Origin: Nitrospirota bacterium
GTDB taxonomy: Bacteria; Nitrospirota; JACRHL01
Length of the DNA stretch: 47,971 nt
NCBI GenBank assembly: GCA_029858285.1
Contig: JAOUFN010000019.1
Location: 1-47,971 of the forward strand
Direction: 5' to 3'
The position numbers and the translations under genes were made by a program. Shown here piece by piece: positions 19,336 to 27,934 of this stretch; within the stretch, counting starts at the first letter, position 1, and each line of letters starts with the position of its first letter. Below the pieces are notes generated by a model, which was given only the letters and a program-made list of their open reading frames with translations, searched no databases and had not been told where the DNA came from.

Positions 19336-20471
19336 CCCGCAACGCCTTGCTACCCACGCCCGTCGACACGGCGCTGATCTACATCCACTCGCCGCGCTAT
19401 GCCGAGATCGGGGCCGCCCTGGAGCGGTTGCCGGTTACCCTGCTGAAACTGCCTTACAACCGCTTTTTTTTGCCCGGCCATGCGCTGGCCATTACCCTGC
19501 GGGTGCCGGGGGTCGGGGAGTTTTTTTCCCGCCAGGCATTGGCGCGCATCGCCGCCCTGCCGCAGCAGCGCAAAATTGTGCTCACCGACCGCCTGTTGCT
19601 GGATTCGTGGTTCGTGGAGCGCCTTAAGGCCATGGGGTGTCGTTACGTGGTGCGCCTGCGGGGGGATGCCTGGCGCGAGTGTGATGAGGTGGAGCAGGTG
19701 CGCTGGTGGTGGACTCCGGGCAAGGCCGCGTGGTACCGGCGGGTGTGGTTTCATAATCTGGAGGCGGCGGACGCCATCTGGCCTCTGGCCAGGCACCTCG
19801 AATCGGTGGTTCTTGAGCGTTGCCCCGGAAAGCCCACCGCCGTGGTCGGCAGTTTGCGCGATCTACCCTCCTTGCCCAACGCGGGGCTGCACCCTTCCCC
19901 CCCTGTGCCGGGGCCGGATGGCGGCGTGGGCGACGTGCGGGTTATGACCGCCACCGTCTACATGTTTCGGCAAAAAACCGCCGGGGTGCTGCGCCTCTAT
20001 GACCTGATGGAGGCGGCCATGGGCCGCTGGCCGGGGGTTACCTGGTCGCTGTGCGGGGACGGGCGGCATTTTGCGCGCAGCCGCGCCCGCTGGCAGGCCA
20101 GCCCGATGCGGAGCCGCATCGAGTTTCCGGGGCGGGTGGCGGACCTGAAGCGCCGCATGGGCAAGTCCCACGTGTTTGCCTACTGCTCCGAGATGGACGT
20201 GCTGCCCAACGTGGTGCTGGACGCCATGGCTGCCGGTTTGCCGGTGCTGTGCAACCGTTGGGGGTCGTTTCCGGAGATTTTTGCGGGGGAGCTGGACTGG
20301 TGCCTGTATGCCGACGAGGCGGAGTTTCTGCAAAAGCTGGAACGCCTAGCCACCGATCCGGAACACTGGCGGCGCGTGGCCGACGCGGGCATCGAGCGGG
20401 TGCGCGAGATGTTCTCTGCGGAGCGGGTGCGGGAAGAGCTGGAACGCGCCCTGGCCGGGTTGTCGGCCTAG
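19332..20471 (+). CDS. Glycosyltransferase (GT-B, group 1)
   Basis: Last gene of the plus-strand cluster. The C-terminal half carries a GT4-type donor site: FAYCSEMDVLPNVVLDAMAAGLPVLCNRWGSFPE split around two glutamates (about residues 280-315). The N-terminal half is less conserved. About 379 residues from the ATG at 19332, in ATGA overlap with the previous gene. A run of eight T at 19464-19471 is present. It ends 10 bp from the convergent SDR gene, with no visible terminator between them. Confidence 0.8.
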   Translation: MTRNALLPTPVDTALIYIHSPRYAEIGAALERLPVTLLKLPYNRFFLPGHALAITLRVPGVGEFFSRQALARIAALPQQRKIVLTDRLLLDSWFVERLKAMGCRYVVRLRGDAWRECDEVEQVRWWWTPGKAAWYRRVWFHNLEAADAIWPLARHLESVVLERCPGKPTAVVGSLRDLPSLPNAGLHPSPPVPGPDGGVGDVRVMTATVYMFRQKTAGVLRLYDLMEAAMGRWPGVTWSLCGDGRHFARSRARWQASPMRSRIEFPGRVADLKRRMGKSHVFAYCSEMDVLPNVVLDAMAAGLPVLCNRWGSFPEIFAGELDWCLYADEAEFLQKLERLATDPEHWRRVADAGIERVREMFSAERVREELERALAGLSA

Positions 20472-20481
20472 AGGGGGCCAC

Positions 20482-21168
20482 TTACCAGGGGATCGGGCGC
20501 CGGTCGCGGAACAGCCCGCCGTTGGGGCCGTTTGCGGGTAACGTAGCCAGCCACACCACGGTGTCCGCACCCTGCTCCACGGTGCGGGGCGCGGCCTCGC
20601 CGCCCATGCGCGTGCGGACCCATCCCGGGCAGACCGCATTCACCTTCACATTGCCATGCGTCTCTCCGGCCAGTCGCACGGTCAGCGCATTCAACGCGGC
20701 TTTCGACAGACTGTACGCGGCGGGTCCGGTAAGGCCGTTACTGAACTGCCCGAGGCCGGAGGAGACATTCACCACTCGCCCGTAGCCGCGTTCCAGCATG
20801 GCGGGCACAAAGGCCCGACACAGCAGGTAGGGGCCGAAATAATTGACCTGGATGGCCTCTCGCATGTCTTCCTCCCTGCCGCCCAGCAGGTCGCCATCCG
20901 CGTACACGGCGGCATTGTTCACCAGCACGTCCACCGCCACCCCCCGGTTCGCCAGACGGGAGGCGCAGGCGGTGATGGAGGCCGGGTCGGCCACGTCCAG
21001 TACCTCGGAGGTGACCGGCATTCCGGCGGCGGCCAGTTCCTGGGCGGCGGCGACTGCGCTGGTTTTGCGCCCCGAAAGCACCACCGAGAGGCCGTGGCGG
21101 ACCAGTTCCCGGCACACTTCAAGGCCGATGCCGCGGTTGGCGCCGGTGACCAGGGCGGTGTGGCTCAT
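20482..21168 (-). CDS. Short-chain dehydrogenase/reductase
   Basis: Classical SDR oxidoreductase using NAD(P). The cofactor motif TGANRGIG is at residues 8-15, with NNAAVY and the catalytic S...YSLSK (VNVSSG, then YSLSKAALNAL). The C-terminal part is short. About 228 residues from the ATG at 21168; a GTG at 21180 is also possible. The substrate is unknown. Its orientation matches the sulfotransferases upstream, 125 bp away, but it need not belong to their pathway. Confidence 0.85.
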   Translation of the reverse strand: MSHTALVTGANRGIGLEVCRELVRHGLSVVLSGRKTSAVAAAQELAAAGMPVTSEVLDVADPASITACASRLANRGVAVDVLVNNAAVYADGDLLGGREEDMREAIQVNYFGPYLLCRAFVPAMLERGYGRVVNVSSGLGQFSNGLTGPAAYSLSKAALNALTVRLAGETHGNVKVNAVCPGWVRTRMGGEAAPRTVEQGADTVVWLATLPANGPNGGLFRDRRPIPW

Positions 21169-21292
21169 GGCGCGGTTCACGGCATGCCGCCCGGCACAGA
21201 TCCGGGCGGAAATGGGCTGGTGACGGGTATGGGTGGGGGAGGCACGGCGCCCTTCATGGTTCCATGGTACTCCAAAGGGGGCAGGGGAGGGC

Positions 21293-22156
21293 TTATTGTC
21301 TCAGCAGGTGTTCCCACTCGGTTTCGGACAGGTGGGATTTTAATTCCTCGTAGTTGGCAATGGACTCCTCCAGGTCCTTTCCTCCCTGCTTCCGCAGCGG
21401 TGTTTCGGTGGGCCTGAACGGAATGCCAAGCAGGTCGCACACCTGTTTCATCGCCGCGTTTTTATCTGCTGCCAGCTTTTCGTAGTGGAGCGTCAGCAAC
21501 CGGTGGCGGGAGAACAGGCGATCTGTTTCCTCCTGTCGTTTCCGGGTGTTCACCAGGAATTCCAGACACCGCTTCGGCTCAATATGCAGCGGTCCGGTGT
21601 CGGAAATTGTGGCACGGGTGGAATGCCACACACCGCTGCGATGGGCCTGGACAGTGGAAACGTAGGTGCGCAAAATATTCTGCCGTTTCAGGTGAATCAC
21701 CCGAATGTCCCGGCGCCCGGCCAGGTAATCCCAGACCTTGTTGCGCCCCCCCCGTTGAGCATGATGGTAGAACAACTTGAATCCCACCGCCTGCAGTGGA
21801 AATGGTTGTGTTCCATACAGGTAGCGCTCCAGAAAGGCACCTGGATTCCGGTCCATCAGTTGTAGCGGCGGGCCGATGCGAGGGTGGAAGGGCAGGTCCC
21901 AACCCACGCGACCCACGGTGCGGAAAAGCTCACCATAGGCGCGCACCTGGCCGTGGGCGTTGAGCAACGATTTAAGTAGATTGCTTCCGCTGCGTCCGGT
22001 GGTGACGACCACGAACGGCGTGGCGTTGGTGTGGGTGGCCAGCACACCGGACCGCATCAGCGCCCGTTTGGCGTAAAACGGCGCGTAATCACGGACCGAG
22101 CGGACTGCCCGCTTCAAAAGTTCGTTGCGGGTGTCCATGATGTTCGTCACCAGCAT
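21293..22156 (-). CDS. Sulfotransferase (Stf0/Sulfotransfer_1-like)
   Basis: PAPS-dependent sulfotransferase, probably acting on a carbohydrate. The 5'-phosphosulfate-binding loop is VVTTGRSGSNLLKSLLNAH near residue 52, and YGELF follows as in the Stf0 group. A 3'-phosphate-binding type segment is RVIHLKRQNILRTYVSTVQ around residue 155. Length is 287 from the ATG at 22156, which follows GAGG. It lies just downstream of a second sulfotransferase in the same direction. With cysC at 3523 it suggests sulfation of the island's glycan, which is inference. Confidence 0.82.
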   Translation of the reverse strand: MLVTNIMDTRNELLKRAVRSVRDYAPFYAKRALMRSGVLATHTNATPFVVVTTGRSGSNLLKSLLNAHGQVRAYGELFRTVGRVGWDLPFHPRIGPPLQLMDRNPGAFLERYLYGTQPFPLQAVGFKLFYHHAQRGGRNKVWDYLAGRRDIRVIHLKRQNILRTYVSTVQAHRSGVWHSTRATISDTGPLHIEPKRCLEFLVNTRKRQEETDRLFSRHRLLTLHYEKLAADKNAAMKQVCDLLGIPFRPTETPLRKQGGKDLEESIANYEELKSHLSETEWEHLLRQ

Positions 22157-22168
22157 CCTAACCTCGGG

Positions 22169-22882
22169 TCACCCCTGGGCGATGGCCTGGCGCAGTGTGC
22201 CGGGGGTGACGGGTGTGGTGTTTTCCACACCGAACGCCCTGGGGGGCAATTGCATTGGTCCCGAGATGCCATCAAAGTTGTAGCCAAAGCGTTCGATGTC
22301 TGGTGCGAATGCCTCTTCTACCAGCTTGCGGCCGTAGTCGCTGTAGTAGGAGCGATAATCCTTGTGGGCGGAGCGGTTGACTACGGGGACGTTCAGGCCT
22401 GGAATGCCGATCCGGCTGGTGATCACACGCATGTCATCATTCAGCGTTTCGATTCGGCCCACATGGTCCACCAGGAGGCGGTTCTCCGCATCCAGAATGA
22501 ACTCTGACTGAAGATGCAGGTCCTCGTTCACCCGCCATTTCAGGTAGGCATCAAAGTTATCGAACGAGCGGGCGAGTTGCTGTTGGTAGTGTTCTTTTGC
22601 CTGGCACGCGTAGTGGTACAGGGAAACCTGCCACGCCCAGGGGTTGCGCACGAAACAAAATTTAAAGCGGTTGTTGAAAACCTCCGGACCCACCAGGTCC
22701 AGCACCTGCGCTGCCCGGAGATGGGGGTGGGGCAGTTCCGGAGTGTAGAGGCGGCCCAGGTGGCGTGCCCACAGGCGCCTCCAGCGGTCGGCCGCGTAGG
22801 GCTCCAGCGCCGCACGCAGGCTGGTGCCCGCCACTTTGTACACGTGGATAAAAATAAACCGGTGCGAATGCGACATCAGCAT
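22169..22882 (-). CDS. Sulfotransferase family 2 protein
   Basis: Carbohydrate-type sulfotransferase. The PAPS-binding motif is FIFIHVYKVAGTSLRAAL at residues 9-26 (family pattern FxHxxKxAGTS), and the 3'-phosphate-binding motif is FCFVRNPWAWQVSLYHYAC around residue 75. Length 237 is normal for Sulfotransfer_2. No signal peptide or transmembrane anchor is visible, so it should act in the cytoplasm, where PAPS is made. It is the first gene of a two-gene sulfotransferase unit; a dyad lies 29 bp upstream of its start. Confidence 0.85.
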   Translation of the reverse strand: MLMSHSHRFIFIHVYKVAGTSLRAALEPYAADRWRRLWARHLGRLYTPELPHPHLRAAQVLDLVGPEVFNNRFKFCFVRNPWAWQVSLYHYACQAKEHYQQQLARSFDNFDAYLKWRVNEDLHLQSEFILDAENRLLVDHVGRIETLNDDMRVITSRIGIPGLNVPVVNRSAHKDYRSYYSDYGRKLVEEAFAPDIERFGYNFDGISGPMQLPPRAFGVENTTPVTPGTLRQAIAQG

Positions 22883-23333
22883 GGGAAGTCACCAGACAAT
22901 CCCAAGGGGACACCACATTGCCCGGAAGCCATGTGGTGACGCCCGAGGGGGGCAAAACCAACCGTGCAATGCCAACTCCAGGGTCCACACGACACACTCC
23001 GGAGGGCAAGGCACCACACGAATAATCCATCTGTTTTCCCTCACCATACCACGGGTGGGTGAGATCGGCAAGAAAAAAACGACCGCTTTCTGGCAGATCG
23101 CCAGACTTCAGCGCCCGAAAATCAACAATGGTGAAGGTTCGGAGTACTCCGCGCTACGTCACAACCTCTCGGAAAGGAGTGGCGTGGGGTGTTCAGGAAC
23201 AGGCAAATGATGACGATAAGAGTGGGTACCCGTCGGCAAGCCCTGATCAACGTGGCCTGGTTACTGGCGTGGGCCGCTCTGATGGGTGGGCATGCAACCC
23301 CTTGGGGGATGCGGCGTAGCGGAAGGAGTGTTG
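22883..23333. other. Intergenic region between divergent genes
   Basis: 451 bp separate the sulfotransferase and membrane-protein genes. A dyad lies at 22911-22938 (separate entry). A short frame from 23207/23210 begins with a hydrophobic stretch (ALINVAWLLAWAALMG) but then runs into the next gene in another frame, so it is not called. The GGAAGGAG that serves the membrane protein lies at its right end. Confidence 0.5.
22911..22938. promoter_or_regulatory. Inverted repeat upstream of the sulfotransferase genes
   Basis: Perfect 8-bp arms CACCACAT (22911-22918) and ATGTGGTG (22931-22938) are separated by 12 nt, just upstream of the first sulfotransferase start. It could be an operator or a leader hairpin; no -10/-35 pair could be fixed nearby. 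Confidence 0.4.
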
Positions 23334-24320
23334 ATGCAGCCAATCACTTCACCCATGTCCCCCGGACGGGTGTTGCAGACCACCTTGGCGGTGTTCGTGG
23401 AGAATTTTCCACGCCTGCTGGTGGTCGGGCTGTTGCCATTTTTGCCCGGTATTACCGCTCTGGGAGTGTGGTTTCACCTGAGATCGGGTGCCCCCGCAAC
23501 CGCTGGAGGGGGTGTGTGGCTGCTTTATCTGGCGGGAATCCTGTTGCTTCCGGGGAGCGTGGTCAGCTATGTGATGGCGGTGCGGGTTGCTGCGGACGCC
23601 TGTGAGGGAAAATCCACGTCGTTGAAGGGGGCTTTACGGTATTGCGCTGATCCGGCGGTGGGGAAGAGCTTTCTTACTTTGCTGACCCTGGTTTTTGCGC
23701 TGTCGGCGGTAATGTTCCCGGCATTATTGGTGCGCTGGTACGGTGTGGACGGCAACGTGGCCGTTGTGACAGGAGTCCTGTGCGAGGCAGTGGTGCTGGC
23801 CCTGGCTCCGCTGCTGATGTTTGCCCCTGCGGTGGTGGTGGCGGAGGGGAGCTGGACAGTGGCTGCCATGCGTCGCAGCGTGGAACTGGGCTGGGGGCGT
23901 TGTTTGCGCAACTGGGGGGTTTTGCTGGCCGGTATGGTGCTGTTGTTGGGGATGTCGGCGGCTATTTCTGTCGTTTTGGGGTTGTTGCCGCCATCAACGC
24001 TGCCGGATGGCCTCCGCTGGCTGGCCGTTGCCCCGGAGGGAGTTTCCGGGGCGGGAAACAGTAACTGGCTGTTGCAGGATTTTGGTTGGCTATCGCTGCC
24101 GCTGGCCTGGCTGGTCGCCGTGCCGGTATACCCGGTGCTGATTCTGGTGATGTACTACGACATGCGGGTGCGCAATGGCGAATCGTTCGCACCTTTGCCG
24201 GTGACCGCGCGCTTCCCCGATCCCCCCAAGTTGCAACAGGACGGCAAATCGTTCGGCGCCCTTCCCCCCAAGACGCGCACCCGTGTGGCCGGGGGCAAGG
24301 GCGGCACGCGCAACATGTAG
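23334..24320 (+). CDS. Polytopic membrane protein of unknown function
   Basis: An integral membrane protein with about six hydrophobic segments, including LLVVGLLPFLPGITALGVWF, WLLYLAGILLLPGSVVSYVMAV, FLTLLTLVFALSAVMFPALL, VVLALAPLLMFAPAVVVA and NWGVLLAGMVLLLGMSAAI. The layout (APAVVVAEGSWTVAAMRRSVELGWGR between the last helices, a YYDMRVRNGE end) recalls glycerophosphodiester-phosphodiesterase-type membrane domains, but this is only a resemblance. The C-terminal 40 residues are polar and basic. The ATG at 23334 follows GGAAGGAG. About 328 residues. No specific role is claimed. Confidence 0.75.
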   Translation: MQPITSPMSPGRVLQTTLAVFVENFPRLLVVGLLPFLPGITALGVWFHLRSGAPATAGGGVWLLYLAGILLLPGSVVSYVMAVRVAADACEGKSTSLKGALRYCADPAVGKSFLTLLTLVFALSAVMFPALLVRWYGVDGNVAVVTGVLCEAVVLALAPLLMFAPAVVVAEGSWTVAAMRRSVELGWGRCLRNWGVLLAGMVLLLGMSAAISVVLGLLPPSTLPDGLRWLAVAPEGVSGAGNSNWLLQDFGWLSLPLAWLVAVPVYPVLILVMYYDMRVRNGESFAPLPVTARFPDPPKLQQDGKSFGALPPKTRTRVAGGKGGTRNM

Positions 24321-24376
24321 CCGACGTCGGGGGGATTTCCCTCGCGCCCCTCTGCGGAGTGTGCCAGGGCCAGCGC

Positions 24377-25081
24377 TTACCCCTCCTTGAGCAGCGCCGC
24401 AGCCGCCTCGTGGTCCACGTGGCGGATGTCGTGGCCGCGAATGATATAAATCACCATCTCGCAGATGTTGGTGGCGTGATCGCCGATCCGTTCCAGATTC
24501 TTTGCGATGTTGGACAGGATGATGTAGGAACTGATCTTGCGCGGATTCTCCAGCATGTAGGTGAGCATCTCACGATAAGCGCTGTGGTACAGCTCGTCGA
24601 TGGCGGTATCCCGGGCGATCACCTCCATGGCCAGGTCGATATCACCACGGGAAAGGGCATCCAGGGCCCGCGCCACCTGGGCCTGTACCATCTCGCTCAT
24701 GGTGGCAAGCCCCGCCTGGGGCGTTCCCGGCAATTCTCCGAGGCGCAAAAAACCTTCGGCAATGCCCGCTGCCAGGTCGCCCATGCGCTCCAGATCGGTC
24801 ACTACCTTGATGGTGGAAATGATAAAGCGCAAGTCCCCGGCGGCCGGCTGGCGGCGGACCAGAATGGAGCGGGTAAGGTCGTCGCATTGCACCTCCAGGG
24901 CGTTGATCGCCTTGTCGCGCTCGATGGTCTGTTCTGCGAGGGCGGTATCCTGCTGGAGCAGGGCCTGCATGGAACTGGCGATGGCTTTTTCCACCAGCCC
25001 GCCAAGGGACAGGACGCGGGTTTTGAGCTCGGTGAGTTCCTCGTCGAACTTGCGGATGGTGTGGGATTGGGTAGTGGGCAT
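24377..25081 (-). CDS. phoU: Phosphate transport system regulator PhoU
   Basis: Negative regulator linking the Pst transporter to PhoR/PhoB signalling; cytoplasmic, metal-binding, two three-helix bundles. Recognisable pieces are IRKFDEELTELKTRVLSLGGLVEKA at the N-terminus and the metal-ligand type motifs DLERMGDLAAGIAE (about residue 85) and NLERIGDHATNICEMVIY (about residue 190). Length 234 is typical. It is the last gene of the pst operon, 18 bp after pstB. No PhoB/PhoR pair is in the window. Confidence 0.95.
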   Translation of the reverse strand: MPTTQSHTIRKFDEELTELKTRVLSLGGLVEKAIASSMQALLQQDTALAEQTIERDKAINALEVQCDDLTRSILVRRQPAAGDLRFIISTIKVVTDLERMGDLAAGIAEGFLRLGELPGTPQAGLATMSEMVQAQVARALDALSRGDIDLAMEVIARDTAIDELYHSAYREMLTYMLENPRKISSYIILSNIAKNLERIGDHATNICEMVIYIIRGHDIRHVDHEAAAALLKEG

Positions 25082-25099
25082 GGGAAAAAAATCCAGGGA

Positions 25100-26038
25100 T
25101 CAGCCGAAACGACCAGTGATGTAGGCCTCGGTCTGTTCCTCACGAGGGTTGGTGAAAATTTCCTCGGTCTCGCCAAACTCTATCACGCGCCCCATGAAGA
25201 AAAACGCGGTGTAGTCGGAGACCCGTGCCGCCTGCTGCATGTTGTGGGTGACGATCACCACCGTGTAACGGCCACGAAATTCGTCGATCAGTTCCTCAAT
25301 TTTGCCGGTGGCAATGGGGTCGAGGGCGGAACACGGTTCGTCCATCAGGATCACTTCGGGTTCCACGGCGATGGCGCGGGCGATGCACAACCGCTGCTGC
25401 TGTCCGCCGGACAGATGGGCACCGGGTTTGTGCAGGTCGTCCTTGACTTCGTTCCACAGGGCGGCGCCCTTGAGGGCTTCTTCCACGCGACCTGCCAGGT
25501 CACTGCGGGGAATGCGCCCGCGCAGCCGCAGGCCGTAGGCCACGTTGTCGAACACCGTCATCGGAAACGGCGTGGGGCGCTGAAAAATCATGCCGATGCG
25601 GTGGCGCAACTCCAGCGACGACACCCCCGGGCTGAGGATGTTGACGCCGTCCAGCAAAATTTCCCCCTCTGCCCGCTGTCCTTTGTAGAGGTCGTACATG
25701 CGGTTGTAGCTGCGGATGTGGGTGGATTTTCCGCAACCGGACGGGCCGATGAAGGCGGTTACCTTGCCGTGGGCGATGTCGAGTGTGTTGTCGGTCAGCG
25801 CCTGCTTGTCACCATAGAAAAAGTTCAGCCCGCGGACCGATACCTTGGCCTTTTCCACCCGTGACGAGGCGGTTGGGGACGGTTCCAGGTAGGGTTTGCG
25901 CATTTTTTTGTGGGGAGAGATGCCGATGACCGGGGTGTCGCGGGTCGGCGAAGTCTGCTCCACAGTGGCCTGCGATTCGCCGGAACTGGCGTCCTTGGGG
26001 TTGTTCTGGGAGGGATTGTTCGTGGAGTCGGGTGCCAT
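25100..26038 (-). CDS. pstB: Phosphate ABC transporter ATPase PstB
   Basis: ATP-hydrolysing subunit of the high-affinity phosphate importer. Walker [10 protein letters not shown], signature [19 protein letters not shown], Walker [14 protein letters not shown] and the H-loop [15 protein letters not shown] are all present. The residues after Walker A read [12 protein letters not shown] where most PstB have LLRxLNRMxDL. The start at 26038 gives 312 residues with an N-terminal extension of about 60 residues rich in Ser, Thr, Pro and Asn. An internal ATG at 25903 would give a more usual length, and neither start has a clear ribosome-binding site. Confidence 0.94.
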   Translation of the reverse strand: MAPDSTNNPSQNNPKDASSGESQATVEQTSPTRDTPVIGISPHKKMRKPYLEPSPTASSRVEKAKVSVRGLNFFYGDKQALTDNTLDIAHGKVTAFIGPSGCGKSTHIRSYNRMYDLYKGQRAEGEILLDGVNILSPGVSSLELRHRIGMIFQRPTPFPMTVFDNVAYGLRLRGRIPRSDLAGRVEEALKGAALWNEVKDDLHKPGAHLSGGQQQRLCIARAIAVEPEVILMDEPCSALDPIATGKIEELIDEFRGRYTVVIVTHNMQQAARVSDYTAFFFMGRVIEFGETEEIFTNPREEQTEAYITGRFG

Positions 26039-26059
26039 GGTTTTTGCTACCGAATGCGG

Positions 26060-26908
26060 CTAACGAATACGCGTTCCGAGGATGATACGTGAAAAGCCGG
26101 TCAGCACCAGCACCGAAACGGTGATCAGCAGTGCGGCTCCCCACGCCAGAGTGTGCCACTCGTCGTAGGGACTCATGGCGTAGTTGAACAGGGTGACCGT
26201 CAGGTTGGCCACCGGACCATTCAGCCCATCCAGCCAGTAGGGGCTGTTGAGGGCGGTGAACAGCAGCGGCGCGGTTTCGCCCGAAACCCGCGCCACGGCC
26301 AGCAGGATGCCGGTGGTCATGCCTGCCGCAGCGGCCCGGTAGATGACGCCCAACATCATGCGCCAGTAAGGGGCACCAAGGGCCAGGGTAGCCTCACGCA
26401 TTTCCGTGGGCACCAGACGCAGCATTTCGTCGGTGGTGCGGGTGACCACCGGGATCATGATGACCGCCAGCGACAGGGCTCCGGCCCAGCCGGAAAAATG
26501 CCCGGACGGTACTACCACCAGCAGGTAGACGCACATGCCGACCACGATGGAGGGTGCCGACACCAGAATGTCGGACACATAACGCACTACGGCCGCCACC
26601 CGGCCGCCATGGCCGAATTCCGCCAGAAAGGTGCCGGCCATGACACCAAACGGTACTGCAATCAGAGCGGCCGTGGCCGTCAACAGCAGGGTGCCGAGCA
26701 TGGCGTTGGCGAGTCCTCCGCCGGTCTCGCCGGGGGGCGGGGGGAGTTTGGTAAAAAAATCCCAGTTGATGGCATGAATGCCCTTCAACGCGACGTCTCC
26801 CAGAATCCACGCCAGCATGGCCAGCCCCAGCATTGCTGACAGGGTGGAAATGCCCATCACCAGGCGGTTGGTGAGGACGCGGCGGCGTGTGTCGATGTGA
26901 TTGGGCAT
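26060..26908 (-). CDS. pstA: Phosphate ABC transporter permease PstA
   Basis: Inner-membrane permease of the Pst importer. Hydrophobic segments begin with VMGISTLSAMLGLAMLAWIL. The conserved EAA-type region is RLVPTEMREATLALGAPYWRMMLGVIYRAAAAGMTTGILLAVARVSGETAPLLFTA (given here only as landmarks). Length 282 is typical. Its ATG shares one base with the pstC stop (TGATG), so PstC and PstA should be made in equal amounts. Confidence 0.94.
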   Translation of the reverse strand: MPNHIDTRRRVLTNRLVMGISTLSAMLGLAMLAWILGDVALKGIHAINWDFFTKLPPPPGETGGGLANAMLGTLLLTATAALIAVPFGVMAGTFLAEFGHGGRVAAVVRYVSDILVSAPSIVVGMCVYLLVVVPSGHFSGWAGALSLAVIMIPVVTRTTDEMLRLVPTEMREATLALGAPYWRMMLGVIYRAAAAGMTTGILLAVARVSGETAPLLFTALNSPYWLDGLNGPVANLTVTLFNYAMSPYDEWHTLAWGAALLITVSVLVLTGFSRIILGTRIR

Positions 26909-27867
26909 CAGGAACGACCTCCCGGCGCAGACATACGCTTCAGATATAGCTGGGCAAAGCCCAGTATCAGGAAGGTGATCAGGAACAACACCAGTCCAAG
27001 TTCCACCAGGGACGACAGGTACAAATCGCCGTCGGCCTCGGTGAATTCGTTGGCAAGGGTGCTGGCGATGGAGTTACCGGGAGCAAACAGGGAGGCCGAC
27101 AGGCGGTGGCTGTTGCCGATCACGAAGGTGACCGCCATGGTCTCTCCCAGCGCCCGCCCCATGCCGAGGAACACTGCGCCATAAATGCCCTTGCGACCGT
27201 AGGGAATCATGATGTCGCGCACCACCTCCCAAGTGGTTGCACCCATGCCGTAGGCCGACTCCTTGAGCTGGGGGGGCACCATTCGGAACACGTCGCGGGT
27301 GACCGAGGCGATGAACGGGGTGATCATCAGCGCCAGCACCAGCCCGGCGGTAAGCATGCCAATGCCCATCTGCGGGCCGCTGAAAAGGGGCAAAAAACCC
27401 AGGCTGTTCGCCAGGGCGGGCTGCACCAGGTTGCTCAGAATCGGCGCCAGCACGAACAGCCCCCACATGCCATAAACGATGCTGGGGATGGCGGCCAGCA
27501 ACTCGATGCCGACACCGAAGGGCGTGCGCAACCGCGCCGGGGCCAGTTCGGACAAAAACAGGGCGATGCCCACGCTGATGGGGACCGCCACCAGCAGGGC
27601 GATGAGGGTGGAGATGAGGGTCCCGGCAATCGCGGTAAGGGCGCCGAAACGTTCGGTGACCGGGTTCCAGCTTGCGTCGGTGAGGAAGCCCAGGCCGAAG
27701 GCCGCGCGGGAGGGGGCCGACTCGTGCCATAGCACGGCGAACATGGCCACCAGCAGGGCCAGAACCCCGGCGGCGAACACAAAGGTGATCCCCTTGAACA
27801 GGGGGTCGCCCCAGGTGGACAGGGAGACCCTTCCGGGGGTGGGTGTGGTATCCGGTTTCCGGCTCAT
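26908..27867 (-). CDS. pstC: Phosphate ABC transporter permease PstC
   Basis: Second permease of the Pst importer. The first transmembrane segment is GITFVFAAGVLALLVAMFAVL. A long region FGALTAIAGTLISTLIALLVAVPIS opens the permease fold, and MVPPQLKESAYGMGATTWEVV is the EAA-type loop that contacts PstB. The ATG at 27867 (MSRKPDTTP) gives 319 residues; the frame is open for another 60 codons upstream, but those overlap the PsiE-like gene and lack sense. It lies 67 bp after the PsiE-like gene. Confidence 0.93.
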   Translation of the reverse strand: MSRKPDTTPTPGRVSLSTWGDPLFKGITFVFAAGVLALLVAMFAVLWHESAPSRAAFGLGFLTDASWNPVTERFGALTAIAGTLISTLIALLVAVPISVGIALFLSELAPARLRTPFGVGIELLAAIPSIVYGMWGLFVLAPILSNLVQPALANSLGFLPLFSGPQMGIGMLTAGLVLALMITPFIASVTRDVFRMVPPQLKESAYGMGATTWEVVRDIMIPYGRKGIYGAVFLGMGRALGETMAVTFVIGNSHRLSASLFAPGNSIASTLANEFTEADGDLYLSSLVELGLVLFLITFLILGFAQLYLKRMSAPGGRS

Positions 27868-27934
27868 GGGCGAATGACTCGGGGGCGGTGCGAAGTGTAC
27901 CCGGCGCAAGGTTGCGGAGGAAAGGGGGAGTTGC

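Noticed and set aside
23207-23605. Frame beginning with a hydrophobic stretch upstream of the membrane protein
   Set aside because: After about 40 residues it runs through the membrane-protein gene in another frame, with a composition typical of a shadow. The GGAAGGAG favours the ATG at 23334.
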